Below, one piece after another: positions 54,001 to 62,977 of a DNA stretch of 64,000 nucleotides. The notes under the pieces were generated by a model. It was not told the origin of the DNA, ran no database searches, and worked only from the letters and a program-made list of their open reading frames with translations. Where the stretch lies: the NCBI GenBank assembly GCA_017542125.1, contig JAFXXU010000058.1, positions 336,371 to 400,370 of the forward strand. The letters run 5' to 3'. The DNA comes from Ruminococcus sp. GTDB lineage: Bacteria > Bacillota > Clostridia > Oscillospirales > Ruminococcaceae. Within the stretch, counting starts at the first letter, position 1; the number at the start of each line of letters is the position of its first letter. The position numbers were made by a program, and so were the translations under genes.

Positions 54001-54796
54001 CGATAGCGAGCTTCATTCCGTTGAAAGCGCTGAGGTCATTATTTAACAGCTCTGTATTAGCCAGAATCGCTGAATCGGGTTCCGGGAATTTGGCTATGTA
54101 GGCTCTTGCTCGTTCATTGAGCTTTAGCGCCTTTTCGATCAGACCCGAATAATTATACCCAACTGCCTCGATCCAATCGGAGACCCTTTTGCTGTCGTTC
54201 ATATCAGAAACAGCCAGTGCGAACCATTCCTCGGGAAAAGGCAGGGAGCGGAGGAAGGTATAGAGCTTTCTCCCGTATTTCTTGATCCTGTCAGCGCTGC
54301 CGCCGAGGCGTTCAAATAAAAGCTTATAAGTCTCGGGCGAGCCCTCCGCCAGGAGATCAAGTGCGCTGTCAAAGGCTTTGTCCAGGACGAGCCCCGCATC
54401 GTTCTCGTCGATAATGCGGACACCCTCCTCAAACTCGAATTCGTTGATATTCGACCTTACCAGATCATAACAGAAGGAATTTATGGTGGAGATCCTCGCC
54501 AGCGGGAGCCTGTCCTGCTGTGAGCGGAGCCATTTGCGCTCCTCGGGGTCCTCGGTCGATCTCAGTTTAGTCTCAAAAGCCTTCTGGAGCTTTCTGCGCA
54601 GCTGGGATGCGGCATCGACGGTAAACGTCACAGCCAGCAGCTTATCCGCAGGTATCTTGTTTTTGTGGTCGGAGAGCATCCTGATAGTCCTCTCAACGAG
54701 GACAGCGGTCTTGCCGCTTCCCGCAGCTGCCGATACGACAACTCCCCTGTCGGTAGTATTTATGGCTTCACTCTGATCAGGGTTCCAATCAGGCAT
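51098..54796 (-). CDS. addA: ATP-dependent helicase/nuclease subunit AddA
   Basis: UvrD-type helicase plus nuclease of the AddAB complex, which resects double-strand breaks until it meets Chi. 1232 residues. Helicase motifs: Walker A AAAGSGKT (about 27-34), IDEFQDVNNLQE (Walker B), VGDVKQSIYKFR, VKTIHSSKGLEF and LYVAMTRARERL. The C-terminal nuclease has ILIDYKTDN (catalytic DYK). ATG at 54796 has GGAGGTG upstream and overlaps the addB stop; the frame to 54820 precedes that site. Confidence 0.97.
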   Translation of the reverse strand: MPDWNPDQSEAINTTDRGVVVSAAAGSGKTAVLVERTIRMLSDHKNKIPADKLLAVTFTVDAASQLRRKLQKAFETKLRSTEDPEERKWLRSQQDRLPLARISTINSFCYDLVRSNINEFEFEEGVRIIDENDAGLVLDKAFDSALDLLAEGSPETYKLLFERLGGSADRIKKYGRKLYTFLRSLPFPEEWFALAVSDMNDSKRVSDWIEAVGYNYSGLIEKALKLNERARAYIAKFPEPDSAILANTELLNNDLSAFNGMKLAIENGDWAMMYARAEYDFGSFKKTPPKKNDYSPELLALFTEIGQIREESKKTFGKIVSGMAKLGRDIETPMKLSAEVFKGLKLYSDIASRLAYDEKLRKNALEFSDVEIMALSLLVHREKGITERTPFAQELVSSGEYMIILIDEFQDVNNLQELIFKALSDTDDLTVLGKNVFVVGDVKQSIYKFRLSNPRLFINARAAASQPENAEKLRLVELKHNYRSRENILKFVNMIFSQIMSETIGEVEYTGGERLHLGAKYEGEDPATEILFIDGEPDDSSEGSGTVTTPDENLAIAKRIREILDSGELVYDTQTESYRPCRAGDFCVLYRSGDSAASLTDTLGRYGLKVSAEKSSGYLRSREISLMLSLLKVIDNPMKDIPMAAVMLSPLMGFTSDELARLRILCKRKEGGWDHLYQIISAIGRDDEEDDKSSDKKIVKPETGDSVLEEKCRSARELVSRLGFYSAGMTVTRLIRRIYDETEIVAAASSYENSKQKRANLRLLLEYAAAYQENSDGSVSGFIRYLESVTECGRDLIQAVTTVEDKDSVVVKTIHSSKGLEFPFVFLCGISKQFRTDDLSDVLLLDEYAGAGLILFDRKSLKKTETAAHAALVAIGRDQLLSEEMRLLYVAMTRARERLIIPIPFKHSKKGESKTQALAVSLASAISQAGGVNSRIVREQNSYLGWILAALICCEGSEPLLERFGISENIPRTADKANIIYTDFIPDDDADSENVEFYNGTVISKTLEELLKGFLRKENDKAEPAASKMTVTEIVSAQKAKEYGDKNPEFYPSLPKLSEQLDRLSSAQKGTYTHLFMELADYASAEKSVKGELERLVSEGFFTEKEALGVYVGAVEKFFSGEFYKRVRNSPQVLREKKFLVGYDELGLGDKYSDYLSKGSMLQGVSDCIFEEGDGYILIDYKTDNVTDVSQLYTYKTQLELYKAALDLILDKPVKSCYIYSFRLNEGVEIKL

Positions 54797-57700
54797 TGCT
54801 CTCACCTCCGTTAAGTTCATTGCTGATCTTTTCGATCTCTTCTAAAAACCTGTCCTTATCCTCGGGCTTGACCTCTTCGGGATCGCCGCGCAGCACCTTG
54901 CCGCAAACAGCATAATGGTCGCAGTTTGAGCAGGGAGTGTATTTTCCGGTAACCACCGGCTCGGCAGGAACACTTCCCTTTAAAAGCTTCTCCGCCAGAG
55001 AAATGATCTTTCTCCTGGCAAATTCCTCAGCTGCGATCAGGAACTTCTCCGAGACAGGCTGCTTGCTGCTCTTTGAAAGGCTCATGTCTTTATTGAATGT
55101 AAAAGGAGTAAAGGCCCCGCCGTAGCTTCGGTTAAGTGCCTGCATCAGCTTATCCTCTCCTACGAACAAGCCGTCGGGCTTATAAGCCTTCAAGCGCTTG
55201 GGCAGAACGACCTCCTCATCCTCTGAATCATCGGGGAGGCGGTCGCAATCTGCCTCTTTGATGTGTGAATACTGCACTCCCGCAGGCTCCGCCGAACCGT
55301 CGTTGGTAATAGCCAGAAGATATATGAGCATCTGGAGATTGAGGCCGTGGTAGAGAGAATCAAGATGCAGCTCAGTGCTGCCGGTCTTGTAATCAACTAT
55401 GCGGATGTATTTCTTTCCGCTTTCATCCGTAAATGTATCCACCCTGTCGATGCTGCCCTGTATGCAGATAGTCAGATCATCCGTGAATTTAAGTTCAAGA
55501 ATGCTTGTGCCGTCCCCTTTGTCAAGCCTGTATTCAAACAGCTCCGGGAGAAACCCGGAATCGGAGAACTCCTTCTGTATAAGCTTTACATTCTCATAAA
55601 CCGAGTTTTCGTACTGCTCCAACTCGGCGTAATAGGCAGGCGTCTTGCCGTAGCTGCCGCCGATCTCCTCGGCCTCGTAGCGCAGGAATGAAGCATGGAT
55701 CTTCTCTCTCAGCTGTTCCTCGGTATAAAAAACAAAGCTCTTGTTGAAGCCTTTTCCCTCGCCCTCAACAGTAGAAAGCAGATCTTCGATAGTCCTGTGG
55801 AGATAATTGCCTCGGTACATGGGATTAAGCTCTATCTTGTGCGGCATACGAAGTTTCAGGCCGTGTTTGCAGAAAAAAGCAAAGGGGCAGCGGTAAAATT
55901 CATTGACTTTCGTTGCCGAAAGCATCAGCTTATCTTCAAAGAACAGCTTTTTGGCAGTAGCCTTTGAGACTGAAAGCTGCTTTTCCTCACCGTATTTCGG
56001 AAGTGCAGCCAGCTTAGCCGAATAGATCTCGTTGTTCATAAGAGCAGCCTCGAGGGTCGCGGCTTCGTCAGCACGGGCTTTGCTGTCGAGGATCAGTTGC
56101 TTTTTCTCTTCGTTGACGATCCCCGGAGCTCTGATAACAGCCAGCTTATCCTTTGAGCGTTCAAGATATTTGTAGTATGCAGATCTGAGATCGGTGCAGA
56201 AAAAGCTCAGCGGCAGGTCTGATATCCTTATCCCGATATCTTCACCGAACTGTCCTTTGAGCTCTGTAACTATCGAGGAAGGGTTTTTCAGTCTTCCTTT
56301 TCCGTCCGTTTCAGAATAGAGTATATAGAGCTTATCAGAGGGCAGACAAAGCGTCTGATAGACAGTGAGCTTTTCGTTATCGACAGAATTCTTGGCGGTG
56401 TTTTCAAGGGTCAGGTCTATCTCGGAGAGCAGCTGCTTTTCACGCTCGGTAAACAACCCCTCGCTCCTGGGAGCAGCCGGAAACACTCCGTCGTTGACCT
56501 CGATCACGAACAAAGCCTTGACGTTATCGAGCCTGGAGCTTTCGGCATTGATACATCTGACCGAATCGAGCTTCTGAGGCGGTGCCGAGATAGTCATTGC
56601 AGCGGTCATCAGCTTGAATAGCTCATAGGTTTTCCTGAGGCTTATCTTTTCATCAGCAAGCTCATCGTTTATCGACTTGAAAGCTCCGAGGACATTCATC
56701 CAGAGCTGCTTGTTGGCTCTGGCAAGCTCAAGCTGAGTCTCATTTTGTGATGCAGAGGCTCTCTTCACAACTGAATATACCTGCTTAGAGACATCTATCT
56801 CCGTCAGCAACTCAAACAGAGCCTTGCATATCTCCGAAGCTGAGGCGTTCTCGCCGGCAAGCTTGAATCTCTCCAGAGGCTCAATGACCGTTTTTCTAAG
56901 TTCTTCAAGTCTTGAAGAGACACGGTTCTTCTTATCATGGGTGCAGAACGGAGATAGCCACATATCGCCCTCCACATTGTATGTAATGCAGTAATCCTCC
57001 AGTGCAGCAATGTCATAGTCCAATATTGGGCAAAGAGGCGATTTGATATACCTCATAATAGCGTCGGTACGGTAGTTCTTAGTTATGATACATTCAAAAA
57101 TGCTTTTCAGGTAGATAACTATTACCGAGCTGTCAGCCTTAACTGCTCTGTCGATGAAATAGGGGATGCCGTATCTCTCGAAGATACCCTCTGTAGCCGA
57201 GGAGACCACCTCCGGCTCACGGCAGGCAAGAGCAATATCGTTGTAGCTGTAATGCTCTTCTCTTACAAGCCTTTCTATCTCCGAGCAGACGTATTCAAGC
57301 TCATCGTAAACATCGTTGCCGGAGGCCACCGTCAAGCCGTTGCAGCTTTCAGGCATGGCTGGCAGCCCGCAGAAGCGCCTGTCAATAAGCTCTGAAACGC
57401 TTTTGCCCTCGCCCTCCGGCTCACAGACGATCTGCTTCAAAGGCTTGTTCTGCTCTTTGGCCATTGAAACAAGCCTTTGCTCCGTCCTGAGAGATACGTT
57501 AAAAGGCGTGTCTGGATCACCCTGGCAGTGGGCGAGCATAAGGGAAACCGTCAGCTCGTCAGCCTGTTTCAGGATACATTCCAGCATACGGTATTCATCG
57601 TAGGAAAAGGATGTAAATCCGTCAACGAAGACTGACATACTGTTAAAGTATCCTCTGTCCCTGGCAATCGCCAGGCTCTCTCCAAGGGATGAGACGCTAT

Positions 57701-58220
57701 CTTTGAGCCCCGCCTCGGCAAGGCCGTCAAGATAGTATCTGCTTATGACCGATACATCATAAAGCTTTCCTGATATGCTGCCCTCCAGCTTTTCGGAGGC
57801 TATCCTCATATCCTCGGGAGTTATACCCGCACGGAGGAGATCCTCCACAAGCCTTATCATCTCACCGATAAACTTTATCTTTTTGAGAGACTTCTTGAAA
57901 AACAAAGCCTTTTTCTCGGATTCAAAGCGGTTCACTGCTTTGAACATAACTATTATCTTTGAATTGTCAGCGGCATTCTCGCGGCTCCTGCTGCCGTATT
58001 TCTTGGCGATAAGCTCGGCGAGCCTGTTAAAGCCGGCGGAGCTGATCCTGTTGAAGGCCTTGGCTCCCAACACGTTATAAAGCTTTTTATCCGATTCAAA
58101 GGAGTACTGGTCAGGGACGATGACTAGCACTTCCCTGCCGTCCTCTGCAGCCTTTCTGACCAACTGGCAGTATTCTTTATCTCTGGCGCTGTGAGCAGCA
58201 CCCGATACTATCCTCAGCAT
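54789..58220 (-). CDS. addB: ATP-dependent nuclease subunit AddB
   Basis: 1143 residues. Partner of AddA with an inactive helicase fold for Chi recognition and an active nuclease domain (RIVDYKTGS, around 1000). The iron-sulfur cysteines are present: CPFAFFC (about 840) and CSNCDHYAVC (about 1095). The N-terminal start MLRIVSGAAHSARD lacks the Walker A lysine that most AddB proteins keep at this place. GGGAGGTG precedes the ATG. Confidence 0.95.
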   Translation of the reverse strand: MLRIVSGAAHSARDKEYCQLVRKAAEDGREVLVIVPDQYSFESDKKLYNVLGAKAFNRISSAGFNRLAELIAKKYGSRSRENAADNSKIIVMFKAVNRFESEKKALFFKKSLKKIKFIGEMIRLVEDLLRAGITPEDMRIASEKLEGSISGKLYDVSVISRYYLDGLAEAGLKDSVSSLGESLAIARDRGYFNSMSVFVDGFTSFSYDEYRMLECILKQADELTVSLMLAHCQGDPDTPFNVSLRTEQRLVSMAKEQNKPLKQIVCEPEGEGKSVSELIDRRFCGLPAMPESCNGLTVASGNDVYDELEYVCSEIERLVREEHYSYNDIALACREPEVVSSATEGIFERYGIPYFIDRAVKADSSVIVIYLKSIFECIITKNYRTDAIMRYIKSPLCPILDYDIAALEDYCITYNVEGDMWLSPFCTHDKKNRVSSRLEELRKTVIEPLERFKLAGENASASEICKALFELLTEIDVSKQVYSVVKRASASQNETQLELARANKQLWMNVLGAFKSINDELADEKISLRKTYELFKLMTAAMTISAPPQKLDSVRCINAESSRLDNVKALFVIEVNDGVFPAAPRSEGLFTEREKQLLSEIDLTLENTAKNSVDNEKLTVYQTLCLPSDKLYILYSETDGKGRLKNPSSIVTELKGQFGEDIGIRISDLPLSFFCTDLRSAYYKYLERSKDKLAVIRAPGIVNEEKKQLILDSKARADEAATLEAALMNNEIYSAKLAALPKYGEEKQLSVSKATAKKLFFEDKLMLSATKVNEFYRCPFAFFCKHGLKLRMPHKIELNPMYRGNYLHRTIEDLLSTVEGEGKGFNKSFVFYTEEQLREKIHASFLRYEAEEIGGSYGKTPAYYAELEQYENSVYENVKLIQKEFSDSGFLPELFEYRLDKGDGTSILELKFTDDLTICIQGSIDRVDTFTDESGKKYIRIVDYKTGSTELHLDSLYHGLNLQMLIYLLAITNDGSAEPAGVQYSHIKEADCDRLPDDSEDEEVVLPKRLKAYKPDGLFVGEDKLMQALNRSYGGAFTPFTFNKDMSLSKSSKQPVSEKFLIAAEEFARRKIISLAEKLLKGSVPAEPVVTGKYTPCSNCDHYAVCGKVLRGDPEEVKPEDKDRFLEEIEKISNELNGGESNA

Positions 58221-58255
58221 AAACGCACCTCCCGGAAGTGTTCTCTATCAATTAT

Positions 58256-58284
58256 ATGATACCACACTAAAAGCGCCGCGTCAA
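58256..58284 (-). promoter_or_regulatory. Probable promoter of addBA
   Basis: TTGACG (58279-58284), 17 bases, TATCAT (58256-58261) on the minus strand, about 36 bases before addB. Confidence 0.7.
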
Positions 58285-58298
58285 TACCGTTTAAGGCA

Positions 58299-58320
58299 AC
58301 TGTCCCGAATACCGGACAGT
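58299..58320. repeat. Inverted repeat ACTGTCC/GGACAGT
   Basis: Perfect seven-base arms (58299-58305 and 58314-58320) around an eight-base loop, right at the stop of the small ORF. No T-run follows on either strand, so it may be an operator or RNA end. Confidence 0.5.
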
Positions 58321-58535
58321 TAACCGAATATTTTTCTGAAAAGCTCAACTATCCCGAAGCAGTATTCAACATCATCCTCCTCAGGCTCCTCGATCTGCTG
58401 CACAAAAGCGAAGCTTGGCATAAAGCGTGAAAAGAACAGAAAAGAAAGCCTGTTCACATTTATAGCGGAGGTCAGCATTACAGCTCCGCAGCAGCCGATG
58501 ACTATCGCTCTCTTTGATCTTCCGAAAGAATACAT
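58320..58535 (-). CDS. Possible small membrane protein
   Basis: 71 residues: a basic start (MYSFGRSKRAIV), one membrane segment (about 10-30), and an acidic C-terminal stretch (IEEPEEDD). No family recognised. The ribosome site GGAGTG is correctly spaced, yet it is the 3' arm of the metH terminator stem, so translation would need read-through or a separate transcript. An inverted repeat sits at its stop. It may be real or chance. Confidence 0.4.
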   Translation of the reverse strand: MYSFGRSKRAIVIGCCGAVMLTSAINVNRLSFLFFSRFMPSFAFVQQIEEPEEDDVEYCFGIVELFRKIFG

Positions 58536-58582
58536 AAAAAACACTCCAATACCGTTTTTATCTCAAAACAAGTATTGGAGCA
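58536..58582 (-). terminator. Terminator after metH
   Basis: CTCCAATAC (58572-58580) pairs with GTATTGGAG (58544-58552) on the minus strand, with inner GTTTT/AAAAC pairing, followed by GT6. It lies 16 bases past the metH stop. Confidence 0.85.
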
Positions 58583-58597
58583 TTTTTCCATTCTTAT

Positions 58598-60961
58598 TCA
58601 GCGTCCGAAAACGAGCTTTGCGATATCGCAGCTTTCCTTGGCATCCTTTGCATAGTAATCCGCGCCGATCATCTCAGCATAATCAGGAGTGAGTACGGCA
58701 CCGCCCACCATGACCTTACAGTCAATATTGTTCTCACGCAGTAGCTTGATGGTCTTTTCCATACTGGGCAGTGTCGTAGTCATAAGCGCAGAGAGCCCGA
58801 CGAGCTTGACGTTCTGCTCCCTTGCAGTATCTACCACAAGCTGACAGTCAACGTCCTTGCCCAGGTCGATGACCTCATAGCCGTAGTTCTCCAGCAGCAC
58901 CTTCACGATATTCTTTCCTATATCGTGAACATCGCCCTTAACGGTGGCAAGGATTATCTTTCCCTTGCTCTCGGAGGCTGCCCCGCTGGCTGCAAGATGC
59001 TCTTTTATGACCTCAAAGCAGCTCTGAGCCACACCTGCTGACTGGATAAGCTGGGGCAGGAATATCTTCCCTGTTTCAAAGTCCGAGCCGATCTTATCCA
59101 GCGCGGGGATAAGGAGGGTGTTGATTATCTCCATGGCCTCCTTGTCTTTCAGGAGCTCCCGGGTGATCCGGGCGCCCTCGCCTTTAAGGCCGTTTGCCAC
59201 AGCATAGGGAAGGTCAAGGCTTGCTGTCTGCTCTGGTGCCTTTACAGCAGGAGTGCTGTTCCCGTAGTGAGCGATGAAATCGACAGAGCCAACATCATAG
59301 CAGGCAAGGAGCTTATAGGATCTCACCGACTGCATCATAGCGTCGATATTGGGATTGATGATGGGAAGTGTCAGACCCTTGGTTAGGGCCATAGTCAGGA
59401 AATTGGAGTTGACGATCTCCCTAGCAGGCAGACCGAAGCTGATATTTGAAACACCCAGCACCGTCTGACAGCCCAGCTCCTTTCTCACACGCTCCAGAGC
59501 GTTGAGGGTCTCCATAACGCCCTCCTGCTCGGCGGAGGCGGTAAGGGTGAGGCAGTCGACAAAGACGTTCCTGCGGTGGATGCCCAAAGCCTCGGCGCGG
59601 GAAACGATCCTTTCGGCTATGGCAAAACGCTCGGCAGCGGTTTTGGGGATGCCATTTTCATCAAGGCAGAGCCCGACCACGGAAGCACCGTATTTCTTGA
59701 CGAGCGGTAGCACGCTGGCAAGAGATTTTTCCTCGCCGTTGACGGAATTGACTATCGCTTTGCCGTTATAGACTCTAAGTCCGGCTTCGATGACCTCTGG
59801 ATTGGTGGAATCAAGCTGCAGCGGGAGATCTACTACCTCCTGCAAGGCCTTTACGACCCTTACCATCATATCCTTTTCGTCGATACCGGGGAGACCAACG
59901 TTAACATCCAGGATATCGGCGCCTGCATGGAGCTGCTCGATCGCCTGGGAGAGTATGTAGTCGATATCGTTGTTCATAAGCGCTTCCTTGAAACGCTTCT
60001 TGCCAGTCGGGTTGATCCTCTCACCGATGACACGGGGCTGATCTATTATCACTGTCTTTGCGGGGGTGCAGCAGGCGGAGTTAAGCTCCCGTTTGGGAGT
60101 AACGTATTTCTTATCAGCAAATTCAGCCGAGAGCGCAGCAATAAACGCAGGTGATGTTCCGCAGCAGCCGCCCACAAGCTTGATTCCCAGTGGGATAAGC
60201 TCTGTCATCAGCGAAGCAAACTCTTCGGCGCTGACCGCGTATTCACCGGTGATCGTATCAGGCAGACCGGCGTTGGGCTTCATTACGATCGGAAGGGTCG
60301 TTACAGCTGAAAGCTCCTTTACGATAGGCATAAGCTCCTTGGGTCCGAGGGAACAGTTAACACCCAGAGCGTCAACTCCCAGCCCCTCCAGAGTATATGC
60401 CATAGCGCTGACGCTGCATCCGGTGAACGTTCTGCCGTTCTGCTCGAAGGTCATTGTAGTGATTATAGGCTTATCGGAATTCTCCTTGGCAGCGAGCACC
60501 GCAGCCTTCAGTTCGAGAAGGTCGGTCATAGTCTCGAAGACGATAAGATCAGCTTCAGATCCTGCCATTACGACTTCTTTGTAGATATCATAAGCCTCTT
60601 CAAAGGAAAGAGTTCCGGCAGGCTCCAGCAGCTGTCCTATGGGGCCAACATCAAGAGCAACAAGCACACTTGAGCCCTTTGCAGCCTCTCTGGCGCAGGC
60701 GATAGAAGCCCCGATGACCTCATCAACGCTCTTACAGCTTCTTGAGAGCTTGAAGCGGTTGGCACCGAAGGTATTCGAGTATATGATATCCGAACCGGCG
60801 GCTATGTACTGCTTATGGATATCAATGATCCATTCAGGTCTGTCGATACTGCAAAGCTCGGGGATCTCTCCCATTTTAAGTCCTTTATCGAACAGCATAG
60901 TTCCCATAGCGCCGTCCAGATAAACAAATTCTTTGTTATCAAGAAGTTTCCTGAGATCCAC
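58598..60961 (-). CDS. metH: Cobalamin-dependent methionine synthase, catalytic part without activation domain
   Basis: 787 residues. Homocysteine methyltransferase domain (about 1-300, with zinc cysteines in NCSLGP and VGGCCGTSP), pterin-binding domain (about 320-570, INPTGKKRF and DVNVGLPGID), then cobalamin cap and Rossmann domain (VKGDVHDIGKN, DxHxxG). It stops after the B12 domain; the SAM-binding reactivation domain is a separate upstream gene. Start GTG at 60961 follows GGAGGAG by six bases. It overlaps that gene by 23 bases. Confidence 0.95.
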   Translation of the reverse strand: MDLRKLLDNKEFVYLDGAMGTMLFDKGLKMGEIPELCSIDRPEWIIDIHKQYIAAGSDIIYSNTFGANRFKLSRSCKSVDEVIGASIACAREAAKGSSVLVALDVGPIGQLLEPAGTLSFEEAYDIYKEVVMAGSEADLIVFETMTDLLELKAAVLAAKENSDKPIITTMTFEQNGRTFTGCSVSAMAYTLEGLGVDALGVNCSLGPKELMPIVKELSAVTTLPIVMKPNAGLPDTITGEYAVSAEEFASLMTELIPLGIKLVGGCCGTSPAFIAALSAEFADKKYVTPKRELNSACCTPAKTVIIDQPRVIGERINPTGKKRFKEALMNNDIDYILSQAIEQLHAGADILDVNVGLPGIDEKDMMVRVVKALQEVVDLPLQLDSTNPEVIEAGLRVYNGKAIVNSVNGEEKSLASVLPLVKKYGASVVGLCLDENGIPKTAAERFAIAERIVSRAEALGIHRRNVFVDCLTLTASAEQEGVMETLNALERVRKELGCQTVLGVSNISFGLPAREIVNSNFLTMALTKGLTLPIINPNIDAMMQSVRSYKLLACYDVGSVDFIAHYGNSTPAVKAPEQTASLDLPYAVANGLKGEGARITRELLKDKEAMEIINTLLIPALDKIGSDFETGKIFLPQLIQSAGVAQSCFEVIKEHLAASGAASESKGKIILATVKGDVHDIGKNIVKVLLENYGYEVIDLGKDVDCQLVVDTAREQNVKLVGLSALMTTTLPSMEKTIKLLRENNIDCKVMVGGAVLTPDYAEMIGADYYAKDAKESCDIAKLVFGR

Positions 60962-61619
60962 AGCGGTCTCCTCCTTTTCTGTAGTCACAGCTTTCATACA
61001 TATTGCAGTCAAGACAGCTGCGCGTCTGTCTGTTGAGCTCTCTGCCCGATACGCCTATAACAGCCGTTACGGACTTTGAGGGGATCATCATATCCGAATC
61101 TGTAACGCTGAGACCGATCCTCTTGCCGGCGTTCATCACATCCAGCAGCTTTCCCTGTACCGAGAGAGGGAGATCGCCGTAGCCCGGGGAAAACCTCCAG
61201 GTAAAATGCTTGTCCGGCAGCTTCTGCTTCATCTCCTGTTCAGCAGCATCGCAGATATCCTCTATTGAGGCGCTGGCCATGCAATCAACAACATAAGAAG
61301 CCGCTATATCGCTGACCGAAAGTGTTTTTATAAGCCTGTCTACCGAAGATGATAACGTAGCGCAAAGCAGTATGCAGCTTTCACAGCCCTCCAGATGCTT
61401 CTCTATCGAGCTTCCGGTGAGCACAAGATCCGTGCCGTCAAGCGATATCCCCTCATCGGTTCCGGTGATAGCGAAGTGCTTGAAAATATACGCCGGCGCA
61501 GCAGCTTCAAGGAGCAGCTTCTCACATTCAGAGATCAGAGGCATAAGAGATGTGATATCTCTCCCGCTGCCCCCCATATAACGGACGGCAAGCTCGGTGT
61601 TTATCCTTTCCAGCTTCAA
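60939..61619 (-). CDS. Stand-alone methionine synthase activation (SAM-binding) protein
   Basis: 226 residues. The SAM-binding motif RFSPGYGDLPL (about 165-175) is that of the MetH C-terminal activation domain. SVTDSDMMIPSKSVTAVIGVS follows, and a cysteine-rich tail (CLDCNMYESCDYRKGGDRC) is added. It should remethylate oxidised cob(II)alamin on MetH using SAM and an electron donor. The apparent start is TTG at 61619, ten bases after AAAGGA. Adjacent to metH and to a two-component system. Confidence 0.9.
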   Translation of the reverse strand: MKLERINTELAVRYMGGSGRDITSLMPLISECEKLLLEAAAPAYIFKHFAITGTDEGISLDGTDLVLTGSSIEKHLEGCESCILLCATLSSSVDRLIKTLSVSDIAASYVVDCMASASIEDICDAAEQEMKQKLPDKHFTWRFSPGYGDLPLSVQGKLLDVMNAGKRIGLSVTDSDMMIPSKSVTAVIGVSGRELNRQTRSCLDCNMYESCDYRKGGDRCGSQETS

Positions 61620-61638
61620 GCGGCATCATTCCTTTGTA

Positions 61639-62961
61639 TCAAAGCATATCCTCGATAATGAACGGCAGCTCGACCACAAAGCATACTCCGCCCTCATAGA
61701 GGTTCTCAACGAACACCTTGCCGTTGCAGAGGTCTATTATCCTCTTTACCAGCGCCAGACCGAGACCGTTGCCCTCGGTCTTTCTGGAGTGGTCGCCCTG
61801 ATAGAATTTTTCAAAGATCTTGTCCTTGACATCTACCGGGATAGGCATACCGTTATCCGATATCCTGGCGGTGATATTGGTATCAGTCCTGAACAGATGG
61901 ACCGAGATAAGACCGTTCTCCGGCGTGAATTTTATGGCGTTGTTGATTATATTCTGCCAGATCTGACCCATAAGATCCTCATTGCCGTAATAGAGCACAT
62001 CATCAAGAGCTATATCCATCTCGATATTCTTCTTTGACCACTCAGGCTCCAGCATAAGTATGATCTTTCTGATCTGTTCATCCAGTGAGAAACGGGTCTT
62101 GTTACCGATAGTCTTTTGGTTTTCCAGCTTGGAAAGATTAAGGATATTGGTGGCAAGCTTGGTCAGACGGGTCGTCTCGTCAATGATTATCTGTGTATAT
62201 TCCTTGCGATCATTGGGGGTGATACTCTCATCCTGAAGCAGCTTTGCAAAGCCCTGTATGGAAGCCAGAGGCGTCTTGAATTCGTGGGAAACATTACTGA
62301 TAAAGTCACCGCGAAGGGTCTCCGTCCCCGACAGCTCTTCAGCCATACGGTTAAAGTTCCTTTGCAGGCTTCTGTATTCCTGGACGCCCTTCTCCTGCAC
62401 CCTGATGTTGAAGTTGCCCCTGGCGACCTCCGAAGCCGCCCGGCTTATATCGTCGATAGGGTTGAGCAGCATCCTGGTAATAAAGATCGTGATTATAGTT
62501 CCGAAGAACAGACAGATTATAAATGAAAGGATAACTACAAAATAGATGACCCAGTAATTGTTATCCTTCGAGGCAGCTGTTATCATCAGATACCTGCCGT
62601 TGATCGACATATAGACCGTAGATGTGGGGAAGAGTCCCTCTGTTTCAGTATAATATGTACCGTTCTGGTCGGCAAGGATTATATCGTTCCTGCGCTTTTT
62701 GATCTGTTCTTCGTTGCTATCTATTTCTTCGATATAGATAGGCGGGATGGAGAGCCAGTTTATAATCTCGCTAAGACTAGCACTGCTGTTATTCTGATAG
62801 ATAAGCTTTACAGAGTTAGCCGCTCCGCGGACCTGGTTCTCGGCATTCTCACGCATTATCGGCTTGAATACAAGAGCGAGAATACCCATTGACAGTATGG
62901 CAGAAAGCAGCATTACCGCAAAAAACATCAGCGCGACCTTTAGCTGAAGACTGAATTTCAT
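61639..62961 (-). CDS. Sensor histidine kinase with HAMP domain
   Basis: 440 residues. Membrane segments at about 8-32 and 135-160 bracket an extracytoplasmic sensor domain of about 100 residues; HAMP follows (TRMLLNPIDDISRAASEV), then HisKA with SHEFKTPLASIQGF (phospho-His) and HATPase_c with N, G1 (DNGMPIP) and G2 (GNGLGLALVKRI) boxes. The sensor shows no ligand motif I know. GGAGG precedes the ATG. Partner of the response regulator 16 bases upstream. Confidence 0.93.
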   Translation of the reverse strand: MKFSLQLKVALMFFAVMLLSAILSMGILALVFKPIMRENAENQVRGAANSVKLIYQNNSSASLSEIINWLSIPPIYIEEIDSNEEQIKKRRNDIILADQNGTYYTETEGLFPTSTVYMSINGRYLMITAASKDNNYWVIYFVVILSFIICLFFGTIITIFITRMLLNPIDDISRAASEVARGNFNIRVQEKGVQEYRSLQRNFNRMAEELSGTETLRGDFISNVSHEFKTPLASIQGFAKLLQDESITPNDRKEYTQIIIDETTRLTKLATNILNLSKLENQKTIGNKTRFSLDEQIRKIILMLEPEWSKKNIEMDIALDDVLYYGNEDLMGQIWQNIINNAIKFTPENGLISVHLFRTDTNITARISDNGMPIPVDVKDKIFEKFYQGDHSRKTEGNGLGLALVKRIIDLCNGKVFVENLYEGGVCFVVELPFIIEDML

Positions 62962-62977
62962 CTGTGATACCTCCGAC

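Noticed and set aside
60900-61700. Cobalamin or SAM riboswitch ahead of metH
   Set aside because: The genes overlap or abut and no leader long enough exists.
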